This document shows positions 8,900 to 21,432 of a DNA stretch of 64,000 nucleotides, one piece after another (within the stretch, counting starts at the first letter, position 1; the number at the start of each line of letters is the position of its first letter). Position numbers and translations under genes: made by a program. The notes below the pieces were generated by a model, which was given only the letters and a program-made list of their open reading frames with translations, did not search any database and was not told the DNA's origin. The stretch lies in the NCBI RefSeq assembly GCF_000522985.1, contig NZ_CP007128.1, positions 3,704,220 through 3,768,219 of the forward strand, given 5' to 3'. The stretch is from Gemmatirosa kalamazoonensis. Lineage in GTDB: Bacteria; Gemmatimonadota; Gemmatimonadetes; Gemmatimonadales; Gemmatimonadaceae.

Positions 8900-9310
8900 G
8901 TGTCCCGCGTCCACGTCACCGAGCTCCGCGTCCGCTACGCCGAAACCGACCAGATGGGTGTCGTGTATCACGCGAACTATCTCGCGTGGTGCGAGGTGGG
9001 GCGCACGGAGTTCATCCGGACGGGGGGCATGAGCTATCGGCAGATGGAGGAGGCGGGCGTCGCGCTCGCGGTAGCGGAGGCGAGCCTGCGGTTCCACGCG
9101 CCGGCGCGGTACGACGACCTCATTCGCGTCGAGACGACGATGACGGACGTGCGATCGCGGAGCGTCACGTTCGACTATCTCGTGTCGCGCGCCGACGATG
9201 GCGTGCGGCTCGTCTCGGCGTCCACGCGCCTCGTGTCGATCGATCGCAACAGCCGTCCGACGGCGATGCCCGGCCCGGTGCGCGAGATCCTGGAGCGTGC
9301 CCGTGCGTGA
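8900..9310 (+). CDS. YbgC-type acyl-CoA thioesterase (hotdog fold)
   Basis: This is a single hotdog-fold 4-hydroxybenzoyl-CoA thioesterase/YbgC-like protein of 136 residues. The active-site motif RYAETDQMGVVYHANYL is at about residues 11-27, with the catalytic Asp in ETDQMG. The fatty-acyl substrate is not deducible. The usual tol-pal neighbours of ybgC are absent here; instead the gene is followed, with an 8-nt overlap, by an unknown lipoprotein and then lptE, which suggests a link to envelope lipids. The GTG start at 8900 is 134 nt from the divergent lpxH-like gene. Confidence 0.85.
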   Translation: MSRVHVTELRVRYAETDQMGVVYHANYLAWCEVGRTEFIRTGGMSYRQMEEAGVALAVAEASLRFHAPARYDDLIRVETTMTDVRSRSVTFDYLVSRADDGVRLVSASTRLVSIDRNSRPTAMPGPVREILERARA

Positions 9311-9953
9311 TCGTCACCTGTTCTCGCGCCTCGCGTTGGGCGCCGTCGTCGCGCTCGCGGCCGCGGCGTGCGCGCCGCGCGCTCGTCCGCTCGCCGGCGC
9401 GCCGACGCCGGTCGTGAAGCTCCCGTCGACCGCGCTCCCGAACGGCGCGCGTCGCATCGTCTTCAAGTGGGACTACCGCGAGCAGGAGGGGTTCTCGGCG
9501 CGCGGCGAGGGCGTTGCGCGCATCATCGCGCCCGACAGCGCGCGCATGGACTTCTTCGTCGACGGCGGCTTCGGCGGCGGATGGGCGATCCTGATCGGCG
9601 ACCAGCTCACGATTCCTGGGCCCGACTTCGTGCGCCGCTTCATCCCGCCAGCGGCCATGCTGTGGGCGACGCTCGGCCGACTCACCGTGCCGGCCGCGCG
9701 CGACACGACCGCACGCGTTGTCGGCGACACGCTGCGCGCCGACATCGGCACCGATCCCACGTGGCGCGTGACGTTCGTCGGGCCGCGGCTCACGCGCGTC
9801 GAGCGCATCGACGGCGGTCGCATTCAGGAATGGGTCACGCGCGACGCCGAGACGCTTCGCTACGAGAACGAGTCCGCGCATCGCACGCTCACGCTGCACA
9901 TCGAGCGGACGGAGGAGGTGAGTGGCTTTGACTCGTCCATCTGGAAGCGCTGA
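9303..9953 (+). CDS. Putative lipoprotein of unknown function upstream of lptE
   Basis: The 216-residue product starts with a short basic region and a hydrophobic segment (LALGAVVALAAAAC) ending in Cys, which reads as a lipoprotein signal with the lipidated Cys at about residue 22. The mature part is mostly beta-like, with phrases such as RRIVFKWDYREQEGF and SARMDFFVDGGFGGGW. Its length and beta pattern, and its place between a thioesterase and lptE, recall LolA/LolB- or DUF4292-type periplasmic carriers, but I cannot assign it. GTG 9303 overlaps the thioesterase by 8 nt; the 3' end overlaps lptE by 32 nt. Confidence 0.65.
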   Translation: MRDRHLFSRLALGAVVALAAAACAPRARPLAGAPTPVVKLPSTALPNGARRIVFKWDYREQEGFSARGEGVARIIAPDSARMDFFVDGGFGGGWAILIGDQLTIPGPDFVRRFIPPAAMLWATLGRLTVPAARDTTARVVGDTLRADIGTDPTWRVTFVGPRLTRVERIDGGRIQEWVTRDAETLRYENESAHRTLTLHIERTEEVSGFDSSIWKR

Positions 9954-10488
9954 GCGTCGCGCGCGCGCCGTGGCGGCGCTGCGCGCCGCCGTCTTCGCCA
10001 TCGCGTTAGGCACCGCGACATCGGGCATGGTCGCGTGCCGTTTCAGCCCGTACCACTTCGCGGGCGGCGGCTTTCCGTCGCACGTTCGTACCATCGCGGT
10101 GCTGCCGTTCGACAACGAGACGCCCGTGCCGGAGCTGCAGCGCGAGGTGTTCGAGGCGCTTCGCCGCCAGCTTCAGAACCGGCTCAACCTGCGCGAAGCC
10201 TCCGAGGCGAAGGCCGACGCCGTGGTGCGCGGCTCGATCGTGAAGTACGAGATCGACGTGCCGATCGGCTACAGCTCCGATCCGCGCCAGGCGACGTCCG
10301 CGCGCCGGCAGCTCCAGCTCGTCGTGGACATCAGCATCGTCGACCAGTCGTCGGGCAAGCCGCTCTGGGAGCGGAAGGGACTCACGACGAAGGGCGAGTA
10401 CGCCGAGCGAGACGAGGCGGGCGGCCGCCGGCTCGCGATCGAGCGCATGATCAACGACGTCGTCGAAGGGGCGCAGTCGCAGTGGTAG
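9922..10488 (+). CDS. lptE: LptE-family LPS-assembly lipoprotein
   Basis: LptE plugs the LptD outer-membrane barrel that inserts LPS. The 188-residue product has an N-terminal hydrophobic segment ending with MVACRFSPYHFAGGG (lipobox Cys at about residue 39). The core then reads HVRTIAVLPFDNETPVPELQREVFEALR, a pattern typical of the LptE/DUF4136-like family. Later come DAVVRGSIVKYEIDVP and PLWERKGLTTKGEY. The GTG start lies inside the previous gene (32-nt overlap), so translation is probably coupled. The distance from start to lipobox is a little long; the TTG at 9928 is an alternative start. Confidence 0.75.
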   Translation: MALTRPSGSAERRARAVAALRAAVFAIALGTATSGMVACRFSPYHFAGGGFPSHVRTIAVLPFDNETPVPELQREVFEALRRQLQNRLNLREASEAKADAVVRGSIVKYEIDVPIGYSSDPRQATSARRQLQLVVDISIVDQSSGKPLWERKGLTTKGEYAERDEAGGRRLAIERMINDVVEGAQSQW

Positions 10489-10985
10489 CCGGCGGCGCGA
10501 CCGCGACCGCCTCGCTCGATCCGGCGCGCAAGATCTTCACCTGGGACGAGGCGCGCGCGTGGCGCCGGCGGCAGCGCGGCCGCGTCGTGTTCACCAACGG
10601 CGTCTTCGACCTGCTGCATCCCGGCCACATCGACGTCGTGGTCGGGGCGCGCCGGCAGGGCGACGCGCTCATCGTCGGTCTGAACGCCGACGAATCCGTT
10701 AGGCGGCTGAAAGGTCCCGAGCGTCCCGTGCGCAGCGAGGCCGAGCGCGCGTACGTCCTCGCGTCCCTCGAGGCGGTGGATGCCGTGGTCGTGTTCGGCC
10801 AGGACACTCCGCTCGAGCTGGTGCGCGTCGTCGAGCCCGACGTCATCGTGAAGGGCGGCGACTATGACGAGTCCACGATCGTCGGCGCGGCCGAGGTGCG
10901 CGCGCGCGGCGGCGACGTCGTCGTCATCCCGCTGACGCCCGGCCAGTCCACCACCTCCATCATCGAGAAGCTTCGTGCCCGTTGA
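10482..10985 (+). CDS. rfaE2: D-glycero-beta-D-manno-heptose-1-phosphate adenylyltransferase (RfaE domain II)
   Basis: This enzyme activates heptose-1-phosphate to ADP-heptose for LPS inner core. The 167-residue product is only the C-terminal, nucleotidyltransferase half of HldE. It has the HxGH-type motif [17 protein letters not shown], then [21 protein letters not shown] and the C-terminal signature STTSIIEKL. The kinase half (RfaE1) is not in this window. The GTG start overlaps the lptE stop; the stop overlaps rph. The lptE-rfaE2 adjacency supports an LPS role. Confidence 0.92.
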   Translation: MVAGGATATASLDPARKIFTWDEARAWRRRQRGRVVFTNGVFDLLHPGHIDVVVGARRQGDALIVGLNADESVRRLKGPERPVRSEAERAYVLASLEAVDAVVVFGQDTPLELVRVVEPDVIVKGGDYDESTIVGAAEVRARGGDVVVIPLTPGQSTTSIIEKLRAR

Positions 10986-11709
10986 GTCCCGCACCACCAT
11001 CCGCGAGGGTCGCGCGTCCGACGCCCTCCGCCCGCTCGCCCTGGAGCGCGGCGTCGCCGAGTACGCCGAGGGAAGCTGTCTCGTGTCGTTCGGGAAGACG
11101 CGTGTGCTGTGCACGGCGAGCGTCGAGCCCGGCGTCCCGGGCTGGCGGAAGGGGCGCGGCGAGGGATGGATCACCGCGGAATACGCGATGCTGCCGCGCG
11201 CGACGCGCACCCGCACGCCGCGCGAGCGCGCCCAGCTCGGCGGCCGCACCCAGGAGATCCAGCGGCTCATCGGCCGCAGCATTCGCGCGATGCTCGACGA
11301 CTTCCGGTTCGGGGAGCACACGCTGCGCGTCGACTGCGACGTCCTCCAGGCGGATGGCGGCACGCGTACGGCCGCGATCACCGGCGCCGCGGTGGCCGTC
11401 GCCGACGCGTTCGACGCGATGTCGAGCGCCGGCGTCATCCCCGTCTCGCCCGTGAAGCGCCTCGTCGCGGCCGTGAGCGTCGGCGTCGTGGATGGCGCTC
11501 CGATGCTCGACCTCGACTACGACGAGGACGTCCGCGCGGCGGTGGACATGAACGTGGTCATGAGCGGGGAGGGGCGGTTCGTCGAGGTGCAGGGCACCGG
11601 GGAGCACGGCACGTTCGATCGCGCCGAGCTCGACGCGCTCCTGGATCTCGCGGTGTCCGGCATCCAGCAGCTGCAGGACGCTCAGCGCACCGCTCGCGCC
11701 GGCACGTGA
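10975..11709 (+). CDS. rph: Ribonuclease PH
   Basis: RNase PH is a phosphorolytic 3'-5' exoribonuclease that trims tRNA 3' ends. The 244-residue product has [23 protein letters not shown] at its start region (given here as spaced parts: [10 protein letters not shown] and [12 protein letters not shown]), the basic motif [19 protein letters not shown], and [18 protein letters not shown]. It is full length. Its GTG start overlaps rfaE2 by 11 nt and rdgB overlaps its stop by 4 nt; rph-rdgB is a widespread pair. Three tRNA genes follow directly downstream, one of which (Pro) lacks an encoded CCA and would need 3' processing. Confidence 0.95.
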   Translation: MPVESRTTIREGRASDALRPLALERGVAEYAEGSCLVSFGKTRVLCTASVEPGVPGWRKGRGEGWITAEYAMLPRATRTRTPRERAQLGGRTQEIQRLIGRSIRAMLDDFRFGEHTLRVDCDVLQADGGTRTAAITGAAVAVADAFDAMSSAGVIPVSPVKRLVAAVSVGVVDGAPMLDLDYDEDVRAAVDMNVVMSGEGRFVEVQGTGEHGTFDRAELDALLDLAVSGIQQLQDAQRTARAGT

Positions 11710-12368
11710 CCGAGTCGAGCGCGTCGCGGTCGCGGGTCCTCGTGGCCACGCGGAATGCCGGGAAGCTTCGCGAGCTGCGTGCGCTGTTTGCGAACCTCGG
11801 CGTCGATCTCGTCGATCTCGCGGCGGCCGGGCTGCCGGAGTCGCCGGAGGAGGACGAGTTGGAGTCGTACGATACGTTCGAGTCGAACGCGCTCGCGAAG
11901 GCGCGCCACTTTCACGCCCTGAGCGGTCTACCGACAGTGGCCGACGACTCCGGTCTCTCCGTGGACGCGCTCGGCGGGTCGCCCGGCGTCCACAGCAAGC
12001 GCTACGCTGGCGTGGTCGGCGCGTCGGCCGCAGTAGACGCGGCGAACAACGCGAAGCTGCAACGGGCGCTGGCCGGCGCGGCCGATCGTCGCGCGCGCTT
12101 CGTCTGCGCCGCGGCGTTCGTCGACGGCGGCCGCGAGACCGTCGCGCGCGGGGAGGCGCCGGGGCGGATCCTCGACGAGGCGCGCGGGCGGGAGGGGTTC
12201 GGCTACGACCCGTATTTCCTCTCCGACGACCTCGGCGTCACGTTCGCGGAGGCGAGCGTTGCGCAGAAGGAGGGGGTGAGTCACCGCGGACGCGCGTTCC
12301 GAGCGCTCGTTTCCGCGCTCCGGGAGGCGGGATGGAGCGCGGTTGACGGTCCAGCCCGTACGGGCTAG
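11706..12368 (+). CDS. rdgB: dITP/XTP pyrophosphatase (RdgB/HAM1 family)
   Basis: RdgB removes non-canonical purine nucleoside triphosphates. The 220-residue product shows the family motifs [34 protein letters not shown], the FGYDPYF motif and the C-terminal [10 protein letters not shown]. The GTG start overlaps the rph stop (GTGA type). The last part of the gene carries the -35 and -10 elements of the tRNA-Pro promoter. Confidence 0.94.
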   Translation: MTESSASRSRVLVATRNAGKLRELRALFANLGVDLVDLAAAGLPESPEEDELESYDTFESNALAKARHFHALSGLPTVADDSGLSVDALGGSPGVHSKRYAGVVGASAAVDAANNAKLQRALAGAADRRARFVCAAAFVDGGRETVARGEAPGRILDEARGREGFGYDPYFLSDDLGVTFAEASVAQKEGVSHRGRAFRALVSALREAGWSAVDGPARTG

Positions 12369-12371
12369 CAT
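12343..12371 (+). promoter_or_regulatory. Promoter of the tRNA-Pro/Arg/Lys cluster
   Basis: TTGACG (12343-12348) and TAGCAT (12366-12371) are spaced by 17 bp, a good sigma-70-type match. The tRNA-Pro gene begins 13 nt after the -10 element. The promoter overlaps the end of rdgB. Confidence 0.75.
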
Positions 12372-12383
12372 TCCGTGGTCGTC

Positions 12384-12457
12384 CGGGGCGTAGCGTAGCC
12401 TGGTATCGCGCCTGCTTTGGGAGCAGGAGGTCGCTGGTTCAAATCCAGTCGCCCCGA
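12384..12457 (+). tRNA. tRNA-Pro (TGG anticodon)
   Basis: The acceptor stem CGGGGCG pairs with CGCCCCG, and the anticodon loop TTTGGGA gives TGG. The T arm has the GGTTCAAATCC pattern. The discriminator is A at 12457. CCA is not encoded, so it must be added enzymatically. Confidence 0.95.
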
Positions 12458-12501
12458 CCTGACAGGGAGTCCCGGCTCGAGCGGCGCCCTGCGTGGTGCA
12501 A

Positions 12502-12578
12502 GCGCCAGTAGCTCAGGTGGATAGAGCAACAGCCTTCTAAGCTGTGGGTCGGGGGTTCGAATCCCTCCTGGCGCGCCA
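12502..12578 (+). tRNA. tRNA-Arg (TCT anticodon)
   Basis: The acceptor stem GCGCCAG pairs with CTGGCGC; the anticodon loop CTTCTAA gives TCT. The T arm contains GGGGTTCGAATCCC. The discriminator G at 12575 is followed by CCA at 12576-12578, so unlike the other three tRNAs in this window the CCA is encoded. Confidence 0.95.
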
Positions 12579-12607
12579 GTTACCGGTCGGTTAAGTTGTG
12601 AGTCTCT

Positions 12608-12679
12608 GCACCGCTAGCTCAATGGTAGAGCAGCTGACTCTTAATCAGTAGGTTCTAGGTTCGAGTCCTAGGCGGTGCA
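12608..12679 (+). tRNA. tRNA-Lys (CTT anticodon)
   Basis: The acceptor stem GCACCGC pairs with GCGGTGC. The anticodon loop CTCTTAA gives CTT. The T arm has GGTTCGAGTCC. The discriminator is A at 12679 and no CCA follows. A strong hairpin begins 4 nt downstream. Confidence 0.94.
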
Positions 12680-12682
12680 TTG

Positions 12683-12713
12683 GGCGGGGTCGTCCCACGC
12701 GGACGACCCCGCC
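12683..12713 (+). terminator. Hairpin terminator after the tRNA cluster
   Basis: A perfect 13-bp stem (12683-12695 with 12701-12713) closes a 5-nt CACGC loop. There is no T tract after it (GTCCTGT), so it may be an inefficient terminator or a 3'-end processing/stability hairpin. Its position right after tRNA-Lys supports a transcript-end role. Confidence 0.6.
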
Positions 12714-12847
12714 GTCCTGTCGGAAGGAGCGGCAGGCTCGGCGGTTCGCCGAGGCGTGGAACCCTGGTGCAGCGAAGGGGTTCAACGTGGCCCCCGCTAT
12801 CGGGGCGGGACGTGAGACGCGGCAAGCGGCGCGTTGTTCGGCCCCCC

Positions 12848-12876
12848 TTGAAAGCGGTCTCGGGAGCGGTTACAAT
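12848..12876 (+). promoter_or_regulatory. rRNA operon promoter P1
   Basis: TTGAAA (12848-12853) and TACAAT (12871-12876) with a 17-bp spacer, followed by an A-rich start region (AGAAACA). It is the first of two tandem promoters upstream of 16S. Confidence 0.8.
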
Positions 12877-12987
12877 AGAAACATGCGCTGAAGACAACGA
12901 GCGCAACTCGCTGGTCTGATGGAGCTTAGCAGACCAAGCCTCATGTAAGCCGGCAGGTCACGGCAGCGAGGGCTGGGAAAGAAGCCC

Positions 12988-13016
12988 TTGACGAGGCAGG
13001 CGAGACTGAGTAAAAT
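12988..13016 (+). promoter_or_regulatory. rRNA operon promoter P2
   Basis: TTGACG (12988-12993) and TAAAAT (13011-13016) with a 17-bp spacer. It lies 140 nt downstream of P1, the usual tandem arrangement of growth-regulated rrn promoters. Confidence 0.8.
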
Positions 13017-13054
13017 AAAAGGCTGCCGCTGACGCGGCGCGAAAAAGTTGTAAC

Positions 13055-13066
13055 GCTGATTGACAA
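13055..13066 (+). promoter_or_regulatory. boxA-like antitermination site in the 16S leader
   Basis: GCTGATTGACAA resembles the boxA element TGCTCTTTAACA used by NusB/NusE antitermination complexes. A second, similar copy lies before 23S at 14865-14877, which supports the reading. Confidence 0.5.
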
Positions 13067-13220
13067 TCGAGACGAGATCGTGAGGATGTGCGAGGCGGAC
13101 TCGCTGATCCGACGCTCACAGGGGCGTCGGGGAGAGTTCTAACCTGCAATCTTGATGATTCCGGACGTGGTGATCCCACGTTCGATGGGACACCGCGTTC
13201 GAGCAGAGCAGACAGATTCT

Positions 13221-14745
<1,525 letters not shown>

Positions 14746-14864
14746 CCGGAGCGACGAGTACAACTCCTCAGAGTTCGAAAGTCCTCGGAAGTCGCACGCC
14801 TCGCGCATCGCACGATCTCGTACTCGATTCTCAGATATGGCCGCGGGCCCAGCCCGTTAGGCCG

Positions 14865-14877
14865 TGCTGTTTGACAA
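14865..14877 (+). promoter_or_regulatory. boxA-like site in the 16S-23S spacer
   Basis: TGCTGTTTGACAA closely resembles the E. coli boxA TGCTCTTTAACAA. It directly abuts and slightly overlaps the upstream arm of the 23S processing stem. Confidence 0.6.
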
Positions 14878-14908
14878 GTGAAGTGGTAGTGATCGTAGAT
14901 CGCGAATC
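14875..14908 (+). repeat. Upstream arm of the 23S rRNA processing stem
   Basis: Bases 14875-14895 are the exact reverse complement of 18105-18125 (21 bp). After a small internal loop (TAGAT against CG), CGCGAATC at 14901-14908 pairs with GATTCGCG at 18095-18102. The paired arms would loop out precursor 23S, a typical RNase III substrate. Confidence 0.85.
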
Positions 14909-15055
14909 AACACCGTGATGCGATCGTCAGCGCGCCGACTGCCGTTAGGCACTCGGCGACGAGGACAGTCGAACGCATGCGTCGCGCGCTTCGGCGGCGG
15001 CGCAGCAAGCAACATCACTCGTAGCAATTTGCGCGTTGTGCTTGAACCCGATTGT

Positions 15056-18025
<2,970 letters not shown>

Positions 18026-18094
18026 CCCAATCGATCCACCCGCCTGTCAGCAGGTGGATCTCGAGACACAACGCGCAATTGCTACTTTGGTTCA

Positions 18095-18125
18095 GATTCG
18101 CGCGCGATCACTACCACTTCACTTG
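18095..18125 (+). repeat. Downstream arm of the 23S rRNA processing stem
   Basis: This arm pairs with 14875-14908 (see that entry). It ends about 6 nt before 5S, so the stem encloses 23S only and leaves 5S outside. Confidence 0.85.
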
Positions 18126-18130
18126 CAGCT

Positions 18131-18249
18131 TCGCTGGCGACTAGAGCGCAGGGGCCACACCCGTTCCCATCCCGAACACGGCCGTTAAGCCCTGCAGCGC
18201 CGATGGTACTCCGCCCGAGAGGGCGCGGGAGAGTAGGCCGTCGCCGGCA
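18131..18249 (+). rRNA. rrf: 5S ribosomal RNA
   Basis: The conserved blocks CCCGTTCCCATCCCGAACACGG (spaced as CCCGTTCCCATC and CCGAACACGG), GCGCCGATGGTACT and GGGAGAGTAGG are present. The terminal helix pairs CTGGCGAC near 18134 with GTCGCCGG near 18240. Ends are estimated to within a few nucleotides. Confidence 0.93.
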
Positions 18250-18258
18250 CCTCATTCC

Positions 18259-18299
18259 AGAACCCCCGTCGCGACTTCGCGGCGGGGGTTCTGTGTTTG
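18259..18299 (+). terminator. Rho-independent terminator of the rRNA operon
   Basis: AGAACCCCCG (18259-18268) pairs with CGGGGGTTCT (18283-18292), extended by partly paired bases inside, and is followed by GTGTTTG. It lies 10 nt after 5S and 16 nt before era. Confidence 0.85.
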
Positions 18300-18314
18300 C
18301 ACTGACCCCATCGC

Positions 18315-19196
18315 ATGACCCGCGCAGGCATCGTCACCGTCGTCGGCAAGCCGAACGCCGGCAAGTCCACACTGCTCAACCGCATCGTCGGCGAGAAGCT
18401 CAGCATCACGAGCCCGAAGCCGCAGTCCACGCGCGACCGCATCGTCGGCATCCGCACCGCCGACGACGCGCAGATGGTGCTGCTCGACACCCCGGGCCTG
18501 CTCGAGCCGCGCTACGCGCTGCAGGAGGCGATGCGCGGCATCGCGCTCGAGGCGCTGCGCGACGCCGACGTCGTCGCGTACCTGGTCGACGCGACGGACG
18601 GAGATCCGCCGCCGCTCATGGACGCGGCACGGCTCGACGCGCCGCCGCGCGCGCCGACGGTGCTCGTGCTGAACAAGATCGACGCGCTCGACACGGCGGC
18701 GCTCGACGGCCTTCGCGCGCGGCACCCCGACGCGGCGTTCGTTTCCGCGACGCGCGGTGACGGAGTCGACGAACTCCTGGTAAAGCTGCGCGCGTATCTG
18801 CCGGAGAGTCCGTTTCTCTATCCGGAGGACGAGATCAGCACGCAGACGCTGCGCTTCTTCGCGAGTGAGCTCGTGCGCGAGACGGCGCTCGAGCAGCTCG
18901 AGGAAGAGGTGCCGTACAGCGTGGCCTGCGAGGTGGAGGAGTTCCGCGAGGACCGCTCGCCCGTTTACATTCGGGCGGTTCTGTACGTCGAGCGGGAGAG
19001 TCAGAAGCGCATTCTGATCGGGGCGAAGGGGGCGCGCATTCGAGAGATCGGCCGCGTCGCACGCGGCAAGATCGAAGCGCTGATCGGGGCGCCGGCGTAT
19101 CTGGACCTCTGGATCAAGGTGTTGTCCAACTGGCGCCGGGACCCGCGCTCGCTCAGGCGGTTCGGCTTTGTCATCCCGAAGGAGTCCGGGCAGTGA
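18315..19196 (+). CDS. era: GTPase Era, 30S assembly factor
   Basis: Era is a KH-domain GTPase that binds the 3' end of 16S rRNA during 30S maturation. The 293-residue product has G1 GKPNAGKS at about residues 11-18, the G2/G3 region [11 protein letters not shown] and DTPGL, and G4 NKID. The C-terminal KH domain contains [14 protein letters not shown]. The start ATG lies 16 nt after the rRNA terminator, so the gene may depend on read-through or on a promoter I do not see. Position directly after the rRNA operon fits its role but may be incidental. Confidence 0.96.
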   Translation: MTRAGIVTVVGKPNAGKSTLLNRIVGEKLSITSPKPQSTRDRIVGIRTADDAQMVLLDTPGLLEPRYALQEAMRGIALEALRDADVVAYLVDATDGDPPPLMDAARLDAPPRAPTVLVLNKIDALDTAALDGLRARHPDAAFVSATRGDGVDELLVKLRAYLPESPFLYPEDEISTQTLRFFASELVRETALEQLEEEVPYSVACEVEEFREDRSPVYIRAVLYVERESQKRILIGAKGARIREIGRVARGKIEALIGAPAYLDLWIKVLSNWRRDPRSLRRFGFVIPKESGQ

Positions 19197-19360
19197 CGCT
19201 CTCGCCGCAGCTACTCGCCATCCTCGTGTGCCCGAAGTGCAAGGGGGAGCTCGAGTACCGCGAGGCCGAATCGAGCCTCGTGTGTCACCGGTGCAGGCTT
19301 CGCTACCCGGTGCGCGACGACATCCCGATCATGCTGCTCGATGAGGCGTCGCCGCTCTGA
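19193..19360 (+). CDS. Trm112/YcaR-family zinc-ribbon small protein
   Basis: A 55-residue protein from GTG 19193, overlapping the era stop by 4 nt. It has two Cys pairs (CPKC and CHRC) and the Trm112-like sequence [16 protein letters not shown] and [17 protein letters not shown]. Trm112 proteins act as activators or partners of methyltransferases; YcaR sits next to lipid A genes in E. coli. The partner here is unknown. Its end overlaps the next gene by 20 nt. Confidence 0.85.
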   Translation: MTLSPQLLAILVCPKCKGELEYREAESSLVCHRCRLRYPVRDDIPIMLLDEASPL

Positions 19361-20360
19361 GCGACGCGGGAGGCGCTCCACGCCCCGGCTGGGCGCCCGC
19401 ACGGGCGCGGCGACGACGCTCCTCGTCGCATCGTTCGGCGTCGCGGTCCCGGCGGCAGCGCAGTCCTCTGAAGCCGGTGCGTCGTTCCTCCTCGTGCCGT
19501 TCGACGCGCGCAACGTGGGACTGGGCGGCGCGGGTGTCGCCGACCCGGTCGGGACGAACGCGCTGTTCATCAACCCCGCGGGCTACGCACGCCTAACGCA
19601 TCGCGACGCGCTGCTCGACTACGCCGTCGACCAGGTGGGCACGCGCGTCACGGCGTCGTACGCGCAGGCGTCGCGCGTGCTCGGCACGTTCGCCGCCGGC
19701 GTGTACCGCTACAGCCTCGGCACGCAGGAGCTCACCGACATCAACGGCGTCGTCACCGGCACGCTGTCGATCGCCGATTACGCGTTCGCGGCGAGCTACG
19801 CGGTCGGCTTCACGTCGCGCTTCTCCGCCGGCGTCACGGCGAAGGTGGTGCAGTACGCGTTCGACTGCACCGGTGAGTGCGACCCGACGGTGCCGCGGCA
19901 TCCGTCGACCGGCGCGCTGGACGGCGGCGTGCAGTTCGACGTCGACTCCGCGAAGCGCGTGCACGTCGGCCTCGCGGTGCGCAACCTCGGGCTCCGGCTG
20001 CAGACGAAGGATCGCGCGCAGGCCGATCCGCTGCCGACGCAGATCGCCGCCGGCGTGGGATGGGACGTGCCCGGCGTCGAGCGGTACGTTCCCGAGGCGA
20101 CGCTCCGTGTCATGGCCGACGCGTCGACGCCGCTCGGCGTACGGCTGGAGCGCATGTACCACGTCGGCGTGGAGGCGGTGTACCGCAAGACGGTCTCGGT
20201 GCGCGCCGGCTACGCGGAGCGCAGCGGCTACGGCGGCCCCGCGTTAGGCTTCGGTGTCACGTCGTCGCACTTCACGCTCGACGTGGCGCGTCAGCTCACG
20301 ACGTCGGCGCTGTTCGCGGACAAGCCGCCGACGTACGTGGGTCTCCGCTACACGTTCTGA
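19341..20360 (+). CDS. PorV/PorQ-family outer-membrane beta-barrel protein
   Basis: The 339-residue product has a basic N-terminus, a signal peptide ([17 protein letters not shown]) and a mature region opening [19 protein letters not shown] and then [13 protein letters not shown]. This is the FadL/PorV-like pattern of small residues and GG turns seen in PorV/PorQ and UPF0164 barrels. Alternating beta strands continue to the end, which finishes YVGLRYTF with a C-terminal Phe, typical of outer-membrane barrels. The function (transport or secretion shuttle) is not deducible. The neighbour downstream is another secreted protein. Confidence 0.75.
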   Translation: MRRRRSERRGRRSTPRLGARTGAATTLLVASFGVAVPAAAQSSEAGASFLLVPFDARNVGLGGAGVADPVGTNALFINPAGYARLTHRDALLDYAVDQVGTRVTASYAQASRVLGTFAAGVYRYSLGTQELTDINGVVTGTLSIADYAFAASYAVGFTSRFSAGVTAKVVQYAFDCTGECDPTVPRHPSTGALDGGVQFDVDSAKRVHVGLAVRNLGLRLQTKDRAQADPLPTQIAAGVGWDVPGVERYVPEATLRVMADASTPLGVRLERMYHVGVEAVYRKTVSVRAGYAERSGYGGPALGFGVTSSHFTLDVARQLTTSALFADKPPTYVGLRYTF

Positions 20361-20364
20361 GACG

Positions 20365-21279
20365 ATGCCGAGCAGGAGCGGGACTGCTGTCGTCGTCGCG
20401 CTCGCGTGCGCCGCGCTCGGCGCGACGTGGGGCGCGGCGCCGGCTGCCGCCCAGCGACCGGCGATCGTCGGCGCGCGCGTCGTGCCCGTCGCCCCGGACA
20501 CGCTTGCGGCTCCCGATGTCGCCGACGCGCCGCGGGTCGGGGGCCCGCCGGGCGGACGGGACGCGGCGGACGAGCTGCGAGCCTTTCCGGCGCCGCGGTG
20601 GGCGCCCGTCGCCTCGCTCGTCGTGCCGGGTGCGGGGCAGGCGGCGCTCCGGCAGACGCGCGGCGTCGCCTACGTGGTGGCCGAAGCGTACGCGTGGGTG
20701 CAGGCGCTGGAGTACCGACGCGAGGCGAACCGTCACCGCGCCGACTACCGCCGACGCGCGCGGGAGGTCGCGCGCGCGCCGTTCGGCGCCGTGCAGCGCG
20801 ACACGAGCTGGGCGTACTTCGAGGCGCTGTACGACTGGGTGGCGAGCGGCGCGTACAACCGCACGCCGTCCGGGCCGCTGACGCCGGAGACGGACACGCT
20901 GACCTACAACGGCCGGCAGTGGTACGAGGCGCGGGCGCTGTTCTACGACCCGTTCACCGTGCTGCCCCCCTCCGACCCGCGCTACCAGCGCGCGCTCGCC
21001 GCGTACGCGACGCGGGCCGTGAAGGACGACTTCCTGTGGTCGTGGCGCGACCGCCAGCTCGATTGGGACATCTACAAGGGCGACGTCACGCGCGAGAACC
21101 AGCTCTCCCGCGACTGGACGATGACGCTCATCGTGATCGGCGCGAACCACCTCGTGAGCGCGATCGACGCCCTGGCGAGCGTCCGGTTGCGCGAGTCGCG
21201 CGGTCCACTCGGCGAGCGCCGGATCGAGGCGACGGTGCCGTGGCCGCCGTTCGGCCGGCGCCCGGCGCGCCGACCGTAG
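20365..21279 (+). CDS. Secreted/membrane protein of unknown function with VPGxGQ core (DUF5683-like)
   Basis: I do not recognise a function. The 304-residue product has a signal peptide (VVVALACAALGATWGAAPAAAQ). After a low-complexity linker comes RWAPVASLVVPGAGQAALRQ followed by a helix (RGVAYVVAEAYAWVQALEYR). A charged helical region follows, with DYRRRAREVARAPFG and FEALYDWVASGAYNRTP. A hydrophobic C-terminal helix (WTMTLIVIGANHLVSAIDAL) resembles the equivalent helix of the protein at 6484-7236 (WIAVIAFNHLIAGAEAFV). The shared VPGxGQ and NHL-type helix suggest the two are related. It starts 4 nt after the porV-like gene, implying co-expression with an outer-membrane protein. Confidence 0.7.
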   Translation: MPSRSGTAVVVALACAALGATWGAAPAAAQRPAIVGARVVPVAPDTLAAPDVADAPRVGGPPGGRDAADELRAFPAPRWAPVASLVVPGAGQAALRQTRGVAYVVAEAYAWVQALEYRREANRHRADYRRRAREVARAPFGAVQRDTSWAYFEALYDWVASGAYNRTPSGPLTPETDTLTYNGRQWYEARALFYDPFTVLPPSDPRYQRALAAYATRAVKDDFLWSWRDRQLDWDIYKGDVTRENQLSRDWTMTLIVIGANHLVSAIDALASVRLRESRGPLGERRIEATVPWPPFGRRPARRP

Positions 21280-21432
21280 CGTCTCGGAGGCCGGCGGGCG
21301 TGCCGGGCGTTTCGCCCCCGCCGGGTGGGTCGTCCTCACTCCGGTAGCCCGAGCCCACACCCCTCCCCGTACGGTCCGAACGCGCGTGATGCCCGCCGAG
21401 AGCCCCTGTCCACCCCGAGCCCGGAGGGCCCC

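Larger units (their letters stand above)
12714..13220 (+). other. rRNA operon promoter and leader region, no protein gene
   Basis: These 507 nt between the tRNA terminator and 16S hold two consensus promoters (P1 at 12848, P2 at 12988), a boxA-like site at 13055 and several hairpins, including an inverted pair around 13105-13130. Short open frames exist in it but none has a credible ribosome site or family resemblance. The leader from P1 to 16S is about 340 nt. Confidence 0.75.
14746..15055 (+). other. 16S-23S internal transcribed spacer without tRNA genes
   Basis: The 310-nt spacer contains no tRNA-Ile or tRNA-Ala; no cloverleaf or T-loop GGTTCGA consensus is seen. It holds a boxA-like element (14865), the upstream arm of the 23S processing stem (14875-14908) and two CGTTAGGC octamers (14855-14862 and 14943-14950). 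Confidence 0.85.

Noticed and set aside
12680-12919. A 79-codon + frame between tRNA-Lys and the rRNA promoters
   Set aside because: It starts within the terminator hairpin and crosses promoter P1; no ribosome site or family resemblance.
12714-12990. RNase P RNA, tmRNA or 4.5S RNA in the region before 16S
   Set aside because: None of the conserved blocks of these RNAs was found; two consensus promoters and a leader explain the region better.
14746-15055. tRNA-Ile/Ala in the 16S-23S spacer
   Set aside because: No cloverleaf or T-loop GGTTCGA-type sequence is present.
18315-18400. Functional coupling of era to the rRNA operon
   Set aside because: A good terminator separates them, so adjacency alone does not show co-transcription.
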